From CAWBOV01 sp963790525 (GTDB taxonomy: Bacteria; Actinomycetota; Actinomycetes; Mycobacteriales; Jatrophihabitantaceae), in NCBI GenBank assembly GCA_963790525.1, contig CAWBOV010000005.1, positions 62,001-126,000 of the forward strand: DNA of 64,000 nt. Reading direction: 5' to 3'. Made by a program: the position numbers and the translations under genes. This document shows, piece after piece, positions 19,904-26,972 of this stretch. Under the pieces are notes generated by a model that ran no database searches, was not told the origin of the DNA, and was given only the letters and a program-made list of their open reading frames with translations. Position 1 is the stretch's first letter, and each line of letters starts with the position of its first letter.

Positions 19904-20112
19904 AGGTTGATGTTCAGCGCCCCCTGCACGATCGAGCTGAGCGCGTCCGAGACGGCGGGACTGCGCACGACCTTGTAGAGCACCGCTGCGAACGCGACCG
20001 CGGCCACCGTGCCCACGGCGTATTCGGCCGTGGTCATCCCCGCCTGGTCGCGAAGCCGCCGCAGAGAACTCCGAAGTGCGCTCCGCAGTCCCGTCCACCC
20101 CGTCGTGATCAT
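19900..20112 (-). CDS. DUF4244 Flp-pilin-like protein
   Basis: This 70-residue protein from ATG 20112 (AAGGGGG site upstream) has a basic leader. It continues with AGMTTAEYAVGTVAAVAFAA, the pilin-type cleavage and hydrophobic helix with Glu at the +5-like position, and ends in a short C-terminal tail. It is the likely structural subunit of the Flp-type pilus, equivalent by position to Rv3656c. In relatives it follows tadC directly. Here 18 kb of other genes separate it from tadC. Confidence 0.85.
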   Translation of the reverse strand: MITTGWTGLRSALRSSLRRLRDQAGMTTAEYAVGTVAAVAFAAVLYKVVRSPAVSDALSSIVQGALNINL

Positions 20113-20228
20113 GATGCTGCCCCCTTCCGACGTGACCGGGCGGACCCGGCCGGGCGCCGGCATCCGTTCTCCTGTTCGTCATGGAGCCAGCCAAGCGCGC
20201 CCACGGCACGCAGGGGGGCGCCGGCGGA

Positions 20229-20263
20229 GATCTGTGGACAGCGGCATCGGCCGTCCACAGGCC
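20229..20263. repeat. DnaA-box-like inverted pair, copy A (upstream of DUF4244)
   Basis: GATCTGTGGACA and TCCACAGGCC enclose a 13-base spacer. CTGTGGA/TCCACAG form an inverted pair, and TGTGGACA is close to the actinobacterial DnaA box (TTGTCCACA, reverse TGTGGACAA). The same two arms occur at 42092-42125 upstream of ssd. It lies 117 bp before the DUF4244 start. Confidence 0.7.
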
Positions 20264-20403
20264 GCGCCCGTGACCGGCGGTCCCCGCGCACGAAGTCACC
20301 GGACTCTCGGCGCGTATGGTCTGCAACCGGATACCGGCCCTACACAATGACCTGGCATGCTCGTGCAAGTCGTTGACCGCGAAGTACCTAGATCATGTAA
20401 GGA

Positions 20404-21690
20404 ATGACGCTGAGAGTCTCATCGTCGATTCGTCGTTGGACCGGCCGACGGCTGCTGTCCTCCGCCTCCGGGAGCCCGTCGGGCCTGGCCGGCCTGTCCA
20501 TCGTGCCCAAGAAACTGACGATGCCGCTGCGCCGCGACGGCGTCGACCCGGTCCCCGCGCTCGGCAAGCGCCGCGACGCCGAACCGGTCACCAAGCTCAG
20601 CCGGATCTTCGGCATGAACGTCTGGCTCGTCAGCGGCTACCACGAGGCTCGAGCCGTCCTCAGCGACACGACCCACTACAGCACCGATATCCGCGCGCTC
20701 CTCGGCGTCGACGGGGCCCCGGCGATCGGCGGACTGGGCTTCACCGATCCGCCCGACCACACCCGCCTGCGCCGGTACCTGACGCCGGAGTTCACCACCC
20801 GCCGCCTGAGCAGCCTGCAGCCACAGGTCGACGCGGTCGTCGAAGGGCGGCTGGCGGCGCTGGAGAGCGCGGGCGACGTCGTCGACCTCGTCCCCATGTT
20901 CGCGTTCCCGATTCCGTTCCTCGTCATCTGCGAATTCCTCGGCCTGCCGGTGGAGGACCGTGAGCGGTTCCAGAAGCTCGGCCATGCGCGCTTCGACATC
21001 ACCGGCGGAGGCGCCGGAACCTTCGGCGCCATGTCCGAGTCGCGGGACTTCCTGGTCGAGGCCGTCCGCCGCCAGCGCCTCGATCCGGGCGACGGCCTGC
21101 TCGGCGCCCTGATCAGGGACCACGGCGACGCCATCGACGACGTCGACCTGGCCGGCCTGGCCGACGGCGTCTTCACCGGCGGCTACGAGACCTCGGCCAG
21201 CATGCTGGCGCTGGGGACGTTGGCGCTGCTGGAGCACCCCGGCGCCTTCGCCGCGATCGCCGATGACGATGCCGCCCTGCAGCGCACCGTCGACGAGCTG
21301 CTGCGCTACCTCAGCGTCGTGCAGATCTCCTTCCCCCGGTTCGCCCGAGCGGATCTGAAGCTGTTCGGCAAGAACGTCAAGGCCGGCGACGTCGTCGTCT
21401 GCTCGCTCAGCGGGGCCAACCGTGACCCGGTGTTCGGCGCGCAGCCCGACCGGTTCGATCCCACCCGGACCGGCCCGTCGCACCTGGCATTCGGCCAGGG
21501 ATTCCACCGCTGCGTCGGATCCGAACTGGCCCGCATGGAGCTGCGCACGGCGTTCCGCGGCCTGGCCCGGCGCTTCCCGGACATGGAACTCGCGGTGGAC
21601 GCCTCCGAACTCGGCTTCCGTGACCTGTCGATCGTCTACGGGGTGGAGTCGCTGCCGGTCCGCCTCAACCGGCGCAAGATGGAGGCATGA
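20404..21690 (+). CDS. Cytochrome P450
   Basis: This 428-residue haem monooxygenase has the cysteine-ligand loop FGQGFHRCVG, the K-helix ELLRY (ExxR) and the I-helix GGYETSAS in place of the usual AGxDT. Its N-terminus is unusually basic and about 30 residues longer than typical soluble bacterial P450s, so translation may begin later. Its stop overlaps the next start by four bases, coupling it to a DUF2090 aldolase-like protein. No ferredoxin or reductase gene is nearby. The substrate is unknown. Confidence 0.92.
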   Translation: MTLRVSSSIRRWTGRRLLSSASGSPSGLAGLSIVPKKLTMPLRRDGVDPVPALGKRRDAEPVTKLSRIFGMNVWLVSGYHEARAVLSDTTHYSTDIRALLGVDGAPAIGGLGFTDPPDHTRLRRYLTPEFTTRRLSSLQPQVDAVVEGRLAALESAGDVVDLVPMFAFPIPFLVICEFLGLPVEDRERFQKLGHARFDITGGGAGTFGAMSESRDFLVEAVRRQRLDPGDGLLGALIRDHGDAIDDVDLAGLADGVFTGGYETSASMLALGTLALLEHPGAFAAIADDDAALQRTVDELLRYLSVVQISFPRFARADLKLFGKNVKAGDVVVCSLSGANRDPVFGAQPDRFDPTRTGPSHLAFGQGFHRCVGSELARMELRTAFRGLARRFPDMELAVDASELGFRDLSIVYGVESLPVRLNRRKMEA

Positions 21691-22595
21691 CCTCTCTCGC
21701 CTGGCGCCCGCGACACGACGACCCACTGCTGATCCTGGCCATGGACCATCGCGGATCCTTCGGCAAGACGCTCTTCGACGTGGTCGACGACGCCCCGACC
21801 GACGCCCAGCGGGAGCGGATGGTCCGCGCCAAGGGCATCATCTACCGCGGTCTGCTCGACGCCGCCCCGAAACTGGTCCACGGCCGCCCCGGCGTCCTGG
21901 TCGACGAGCAGTACGGGCAGGCCGTGATCGACGCGGCCGAGCACGACCCGGTGGTCCTTGCGGTGCCGGTGGAAGCCAGCGGTCACGACTGGTTCCAGCT
22001 GCAATGGGGGCAGGCGTGGCTCGAGCACGTCCGGGCCCTGAGCCCGGCCTACGCGAAGGTCCTCGTCCGCGACAACCCGTCCTTCGATGCCGGTGAGCGC
22101 CATGCCCAACTGGCCCAGCTGGCCACGGTGAGCGCCGGGCTGCACTCGGTGGGGATCCCCCTGCTGTACGAGCTGCTCGTCCCGGCGACCGACGAGCAGA
22201 GCGCCGAGGTCGGCGGCGACACCGACCGCTACGACAGCGAGATCCGCCCCGGCCTCGTGGTGGACGTGATCGCGCAGAACCAGGCCGCGGGCGTCGAACC
22301 GGCTCTGTGGAAGATCGAAGGGCTGGAGACGGTCGAGGCAGCGCGGGCCGTCGCCGCCCAGGCCAGGGCCGGCGGGCGCGACACGGACCTCATCGTGCTC
22401 GGCCGCGACGCTCCCGCCGCGCGGCTCCACCACTGGCTCGACGTGGCGCGGGAGGTCGACGCGTTCGTGGGTTTCGCCATCGGGCGGAGCATCTGGGAGG
22501 ACACCGTGCGCGACTGGGTGGCAGGAGCCGAGGACGACGACAGTGCCGCCGCCCGCATCGCCGCGACCTATCTCGACTTCGCGACGCGCTGGTAG
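21687..22595 (+). CDS. DUF2090-domain aldolase-like protein
   Basis: This 302-residue protein matches the domain otherwise found as the C-terminal part of IolC-type bifunctional proteins (2-deoxy-5-keto-gluconate-6-phosphate aldolase-like TIM barrel). LLILAMDHRGSFGKTLF is the signature, followed by LVDEQYG and EASGHDWF. PALWKIEG carries a candidate Schiff-base lysine. Translation is coupled to the P450 (ATGA overlap), suggesting the two act on one pathway. A free-standing copy coupled to a P450 is unusual, and the substrate is unknown. Confidence 0.8.
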   Translation: MTSLAWRPRHDDPLLILAMDHRGSFGKTLFDVVDDAPTDAQRERMVRAKGIIYRGLLDAAPKLVHGRPGVLVDEQYGQAVIDAAEHDPVVLAVPVEASGHDWFQLQWGQAWLEHVRALSPAYAKVLVRDNPSFDAGERHAQLAQLATVSAGLHSVGIPLLYELLVPATDEQSAEVGGDTDRYDSEIRPGLVVDVIAQNQAAGVEPALWKIEGLETVEAARAVAAQARAGGRDTDLIVLGRDAPAARLHHWLDVAREVDAFVGFAIGRSIWEDTVRDWVAGAEDDDSAAARIAATYLDFATRW

Positions 22596-22603
22596 GAGCC
22601 ACG

Positions 22604-23035
22604 ATGGCTGACCCGTTCGACCTCGACCGGTTCCGCCACGCCCAGGACTCGGCCGGCACCTACGACCAGGCGCTCGCCGAGCTGCGCGCGGGGCGCAAGA
22701 CCAGCCACTGGATCTGGTTCGTGTTCCCGCAGCTCGCCGGGCTCGGTCAGAGCCCGATGTCGCACCGCTACGGCATCTCCTCCCTCGCCGAGGCCGAGGC
22801 CTACCTCGCCGACCCGGTGCTGGGACCGCGGCTGCGCGAGAGTGCCGCGATCGTGCGTGACTCGCCGGTCGCATCGGCGACCGAACTCCTGGGCGGCATC
22901 GACGCCGTGAAGGTGCGCTCGTCGATGACCCTGTTCCACCGCGCGGCCCCGCACGAACCGGTGTTCGCCGAGGTGCTCGAGCGCTACTACGACGGGCCGG
23001 ACGCGGCCACAGATCGGCTGCTCGGACCCGGTTAG
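22604..23035 (+). CDS. DUF1810 family protein
   Basis: This 143-residue protein has the family core FDLDRFRHAQ...TYDQALAELRAGRKTSHWIWFVFPQL, then MSHRYGISSLAEAEAYL and KVRSSMTLF. The family function is not established. It begins eight bases after the DUF2090 gene with a GGAG site upstream, so it is probably the third gene of a P450-DUF2090-DUF1810 operon. Length is typical. Confidence 0.88.
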   Translation: MADPFDLDRFRHAQDSAGTYDQALAELRAGRKTSHWIWFVFPQLAGLGQSPMSHRYGISSLAEAEAYLADPVLGPRLRESAAIVRDSPVASATELLGGIDAVKVRSSMTLFHRAAPHEPVFAEVLERYYDGPDAATDRLLGPG

Positions 23036-23119
23036 CGGCCGGCGCGCCGGTCGCAGTCCTGGGCCCGCTCCCCGACCCTGCTGTCGCCGCCGCCCGGCGG
23101 CGCGGGCAGGATCGATCAA

Positions 23120-24589
23120 GTGCCGGCGAACGAGGAGTTGGATCCGCGGCGCTGGCGCGCACTCGCCGTCTGCGTGACAGCCCTGTTCATGACCCTTCTC
23201 GACGTCAGCATCGTCAACGTCGCGCTCCCGTCGATCACCAAGGGGACGGGCGCCTCGCCGTCGGAGATCCAGTGGGTCGTCTCGGGCTACGCGCTGGCCT
23301 TCGGCATGGTGCCGATCATCGCGGGGCGGCTCGGCGACGACAGGGGGCGGCGCCGGCTCCTGCTGATCGGCATCGCGGCGTTCGTGGCGACGAGCGCGCT
23401 CGTGGGATTCGCGCCGACCGCCGGCGTACTCGTCGCCGGGCGGGTGCTCCAGGGCTTCGCCGGCGGCCTGATCAACCCGCAGGTGTCGGGGCTGGTGCAG
23501 CAGCTGTTCCCGTTGCGCGAGAGGGGCAGGGCGTTCGGGGTCATCGGCACCGCGGTCGGATTGGCCACTGCCGCCGGACCGGTCGTCGGCGGAGCGATCA
23601 TCTCCGTCGGCGGGGACCAGATCGGGTGGCGGCTGACCTTCCTGCTCAACGTCCCGGTGGGCATCACCTCGTTCGTGCTGTGCCGCGCCTGGTTGCCCCG
23701 CACCGCGCGGCGTGAGGGGCCGCCGCGCCCACTGGACCTGCGCGGCGCCGCCCTGCTCACGGTCGGGATGTTCGCCGTGCTGTTCCCCGCGGTCGAGTAC
23801 GACTCCGACCACGATGTGCGCCTCGCCCTGCTCTGGGTGCCCGCCGCGTTGCTCCTCACCGGGTTCGTGCTGTGGGAACGCGGGCCCGCGCGGCGTGGCG
23901 GCCACCCGCTGATCGACACCAGACTGTTCCGGATCCGCTCCTACGCCGACGGTCTCGGCCTGGCTCTGCTCTACTTCTGCGCCTACACGGGGACTCCCCT
24001 GGTGCTCGCGCTGTTCCTCCAGGAAGGGCTCGGCTACTCGCCGCTGGAGTCAGGGCTGACCGCGTCGGCGTTCGCGGTCGGAGCCGGGTTCGCCGCCCCC
24101 ATCGCCGGGCGGCTGGTCACGCGCATGGGGCGGACCCTGATCATGATCGCGATCGGGGTGTTCGCGGTCGGGGTCGGCGGCGCCGCGGCGACCGTGTTCG
24201 TGGCGTCGCACTCGGCGTCGCCGACGCAGCTGGGCTGGCTGCTCGCGCCGTTCCTGCTGTTGGCCGGGCTCGGAGGCGGCGGGGTCATCACTCCCAACCA
24301 GGCGTTGTCCCTGGCCGAGATCGACTCCCGCGGCGGCTCCACCGCCGGAGGGATGCTGCAGACGGCCCAGCGCATCGGCAGCGCCATCGGGTCGGCGACC
24401 ATCAGCGCCGTCTTCTACTACCGGGCCACCGGCAAGTCCGGGCTCCACGGCCAGGACCGGTACCACGCCTACGGTCTGGCCTACTCCTCCGCGCTGTTGC
24501 TGGCGTTGGCGTTCGCCGCACTCGCGCTCGCGCTGGCGGTCCGCGACGTGCGGATGGCGCGGGTGAACACGTCCGCCAGATCGGCGTAG
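23120..24589 (+). CDS. MFS drug efflux transporter, DHA2 (14-span) family
   Basis: This 489-residue integral membrane H+ antiporter carries LLDVSIVNVALPSI (DHA2 motif), GRLGDDRGRRR (motif A) and GPVVGGAII (motif C), with about 14 hydrophobic spans. It probably exports drugs or hydrophobic metabolites, possibly a product of the neighbouring P450. Its last 109 bases overlap the 3' end of the convergent SGNH hydrolase gene. Confidence 0.9.
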   Translation: MPANEELDPRRWRALAVCVTALFMTLLDVSIVNVALPSITKGTGASPSEIQWVVSGYALAFGMVPIIAGRLGDDRGRRRLLLIGIAAFVATSALVGFAPTAGVLVAGRVLQGFAGGLINPQVSGLVQQLFPLRERGRAFGVIGTAVGLATAAGPVVGGAIISVGGDQIGWRLTFLLNVPVGITSFVLCRAWLPRTARREGPPRPLDLRGAALLTVGMFAVLFPAVEYDSDHDVRLALLWVPAALLLTGFVLWERGPARRGGHPLIDTRLFRIRSYADGLGLALLYFCAYTGTPLVLALFLQEGLGYSPLESGLTASAFAVGAGFAAPIAGRLVTRMGRTLIMIAIGVFAVGVGGAAATVFVASHSASPTQLGWLLAPFLLLAGLGGGGVITPNQALSLAEIDSRGGSTAGGMLQTAQRIGSAIGSATISAVFYYRATGKSGLHGQDRYHAYGLAYSSALLLALAFAALALALAVRDVRMARVNTSARSA

Positions 24590-25332
24590 CCCGCGTCGTT
24601 GGGGTGGAAGTGGTCCTCGGCCAGCTTCCCGCGCCAGGACGACGGCGAACCACCGCGCATGTCGGCCGCGACGATGCCGCGCGCACGCCGGGCCTGCGCG
24701 ATGAGCGCATTCACGGCCAGCGCCACCTGACGGGGGTTGGGCAGCGTGGCCACCACGGCACCGGCAGGCAGTTCGTCGAGCAGCCGGGCGAACGTCGCCG
24801 GGAGCTCGTCCCGATGGCTGCGGCGGATCATGTCGTTGGACCCGACGAGCAGGGTGACCAGGTCGGGGCGCGGGTCGTCGTCGCGACGAGGCGGCAGCGC
24901 CCGCCAGACCGGCACCTGCTGGGCCAGCACATCATCGGCCCGGGCACCGCTGGCCGACAGGTTGACGATCGCGTAGTCCAGTCCGGCCGCGGCGAGGCGC
25001 CGGTGCACCTGGTTGACCCAGCCGGCATCGAACGCGCTGGCCCCGACGCCCTGCGACATGGAGTCGCCCAGCACGATCCAGCGGGGGCCGGGCCGGGTGA
25101 GGGCATCCAGGTTGGCGGCGTGCCATGCCTGCGCGTAGGGGCCGACCTGGCGCTGCACCTGGGCCACTCCCGGTACCACCCGCGCCGCCACCGACACGAA
25201 CCAGCCCGGCCGTCGCCCGGTGCGGTTGGCGTAGGCGAGCGGTGTCGTATCGGAAGGGGTGACGTCCACGATCGGTACAACGCCGGCGCCGAGGCGACGA
25301 TTCCGACCGCGCGGGGTACGGTCCAGCTCCAC
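24481..25332 (-). CDS. SGNH/GDSL-family hydrolase
   Basis: This protein of up to 283 residues has WIVLGDSMSQGVGA (block I, nucleophile Ser), VNLSASGARADD (block II Gly), LLVGSNDM (block III) and EDHFHPNDAGY (block V Asp/His). Such enzymes hydrolyse acyl or carbohydrate esters. No clear signal peptide is visible in the N-terminus from GTG 25332. A later GTG near 25269 is possible. The Ala/Ser/Asn-rich C-terminus is encoded antisense to the end of the MFS gene, so the last 37 codons may be under double constraint. Confidence 0.82.
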   Translation of the reverse strand: MELDRTPRGRNRRLGAGVVPIVDVTPSDTTPLAYANRTGRRPGWFVSVAARVVPGVAQVQRQVGPYAQAWHAANLDALTRPGPRWIVLGDSMSQGVGASAFDAGWVNQVHRRLAAAGLDYAIVNLSASGARADDVLAQQVPVWRALPPRRDDDPRPDLVTLLVGSNDMIRRSHRDELPATFARLLDELPAGAVVATLPNPRQVALAVNALIAQARRARGIVAADMRGGSPSSWRGKLAEDHFHPNDAGYADLADVFTRAIRTSRTASASASAANANASNSAEE

Positions 25333-25387
25333 GATCCGGCCGGTCGCGGAACAGCGACAGCTTCAGCGACACGGACGGGGACACCAC

Positions 25388-25684
25388 ATGCGCAGCCATC
25401 CCAGAACCATCACGGCAGCGCTGGCGTCATTCGCGGCGGCGACGGTGCTGTGCGCCGTGATGATGGTCCCCGCCGAGGCCGCCACCGGCATCTACGCCAA
25501 CTGCACCGCCTACCACGTCAAGTACAAGCACGGGGTCGGTCGAGCGAACGCGCACGACAAGGTCACCGGGAAGAGCAAGCCCGTGACGACCTTCCTGCAC
25601 AACACGGCGCTGTACAACGCAGCGATCGCGCACAACAAGGATCTCGACCGTGACAAGGACGGCGTCGCCTGCGAGAAGGCGTGA
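25388..25684 (+). CDS. Secreted excalibur calcium-binding protein
   Basis: This 98-residue protein has a typical signal peptide (basic start, then ITAALASFAAATVLCAVMM, cleavage near AEAA). It continues as a single mature excalibur domain: ANCTAYHVKYKHGVGR, a central strand, and DLDRDKDGVACEKA, the DxDxDGxxCE calcium loop. The two cysteines probably form a disulphide. Function is unknown. Excalibur modules are often attached to surface nucleases, but here the domain stands alone. Confidence 0.9.
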   Translation: MRSHPRTITAALASFAAATVLCAVMMVPAEAATGIYANCTAYHVKYKHGVGRANAHDKVTGKSKPVTTFLHNTALYNAAIAHNKDLDRDKDGVACEKA

Positions 25685-25710
25685 ACCGTACAAACCGGCC
25701 CTTCCCTGAA

Positions 25711-25726
25711 TAGAACATGCGTGCGA
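25711..25726 (+). promoter_or_regulatory. LexA/SOS-box-like site upstream of dinB
   Basis: TAGAAC-atgc-GTGCGA matches the actinobacterial SOS consensus TCGAAC-N4-GTTCGA at 10 of 12 defined positions with correct spacing. It ends 10 bp before the dinB GTG, where a bound repressor would block expression. The call is based on pattern and target gene. Confidence 0.55.
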
Positions 25727-25736
25727 TGATACTCGG

Positions 25737-26927
25737 GTGTCCGACGAGCCCGGGATCCTCCACGCCGACCTCGATTCGTTCTATGCCTCTGTCGAGCAGC
25801 GCGACGACCGGCGGCTGAGGCGGCGGCCCGTCATCGTCGGCGGTGGCGTGGTCCTGGCGGCCAGCTACGAGGCGAAGGCGTTCGGCGTGCGCACGGCGAT
25901 GAGCGGCCGCGAGGCCCGGCGGCTGTGCCCGCATGCTGTCGTCGTACCGCCGCGCATGCACGCGTACTCCGAGGCCAGCAAGGCGGTGTTCGCCGTGTTC
26001 GACGACACCACGCCGCTCGTCGAGCCGGTCTCGATCGACGAGGCCTTCCTCGACGTCCGCGGGCTGCGCCAGGTCTCGGGGTCGTCCGTCCAGATCGCCG
26101 AGCAGCTCAGGGCGGCCGTCCTGGCCCGCGTCGGCCTGGCGATCACCGTCGGCGTCGCGCGGACGAAGTTCCTCGCCAAGGTGGCCAGCGGTGTCGCCAA
26201 GCCGGACGGCCTGCTCGTGGTCCCGGTCGACGCGGAGCTCGCCTTCCTGCATCCCCTGCCGGTCCAGCGCCTGTGGGGGGTCGGCCAGGTCACGGCCGAC
26301 AAGCTGCGCCTGCGCGGGATCACGACAGTCGCCGACGTCGCCCGGCTCGACGAGCGAGCCCTCGTGTCGATGCTCGGACGGGCCTCCGGGCGGCACCTGC
26401 ACGCGCTCGCCCACCTGCGCGATCCGCGCCCGGTGGTGACCGGGCGACGCCGGCGCTCCATCGGCTCCCAGAGCGCGCTCGGCCGCCGCGGGCTACCGCC
26501 GGACCAGCTCGACACCCGCCTCGTCGCCCTCGTCGACCGGGTCTGCCGGCGACTGCGCGCCGCCCACCGGCTCTGCCGCACCGTCGTGCTCCGGCTGCGC
26601 TTCGCCGACTTCGCCCGGGCCACCCGATCGCACACGCTGCCCATGCCCACCGCCGAGACCGGCCCGATCCTCGCGGCGCTGCGGGGGCTCCTCGCAACCT
26701 GCGCCGGTCTGATCCGCGAGCGCGGCATCACCCTGGTCGGCGTGGCCCTGGCCAACCTCGACGATGCCGACACCCTGCAGCTGGAACTGCCGTTCCCCGG
26801 ACTGGATACGCTGCACCTCGACGACGTGGTCGATCGGGTACGGGACCGGTACGGCGGCGGGTCATTGACCCGTGCGGTGCTGCTGGGGACCGAACCCGGG
26901 CTCTCGGTTCCGCTGCTGCCCGATTGA
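25737..26927 (+). CDS. dinB: DNA polymerase IV (Y-family)
   Basis: This 396-residue translesion polymerase starts ILHADLDSFYASVEQRD, with catalytic Asp in HADLDSF, and carries SIDEAFLDV with Asp-Glu. The little-finger domain contains RRRSIGSQSALG. Near the C-terminus QLELPF resembles the beta-clamp-binding motif. It starts at GTG 25737, just after a LexA-like box, consistent with DNA-damage induction. Length is normal and the frame is intact. Confidence 0.95.
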   Translation: MSDEPGILHADLDSFYASVEQRDDRRLRRRPVIVGGGVVLAASYEAKAFGVRTAMSGREARRLCPHAVVVPPRMHAYSEASKAVFAVFDDTTPLVEPVSIDEAFLDVRGLRQVSGSSVQIAEQLRAAVLARVGLAITVGVARTKFLAKVASGVAKPDGLLVVPVDAELAFLHPLPVQRLWGVGQVTADKLRLRGITTVADVARLDERALVSMLGRASGRHLHALAHLRDPRPVVTGRRRRSIGSQSALGRRGLPPDQLDTRLVALVDRVCRRLRAAHRLCRTVVLRLRFADFARATRSHTLPMPTAETGPILAALRGLLATCAGLIRERGITLVGVALANLDDADTLQLELPFPGLDTLHLDDVVDRVRDRYGGGSLTRAVLLGTEPGLSVPLLPD

Positions 26928-26972
26928 TGCGGCCGGCCGTCCCTGTCTCGTCCTGCGTGTGAAGGAGGCACC

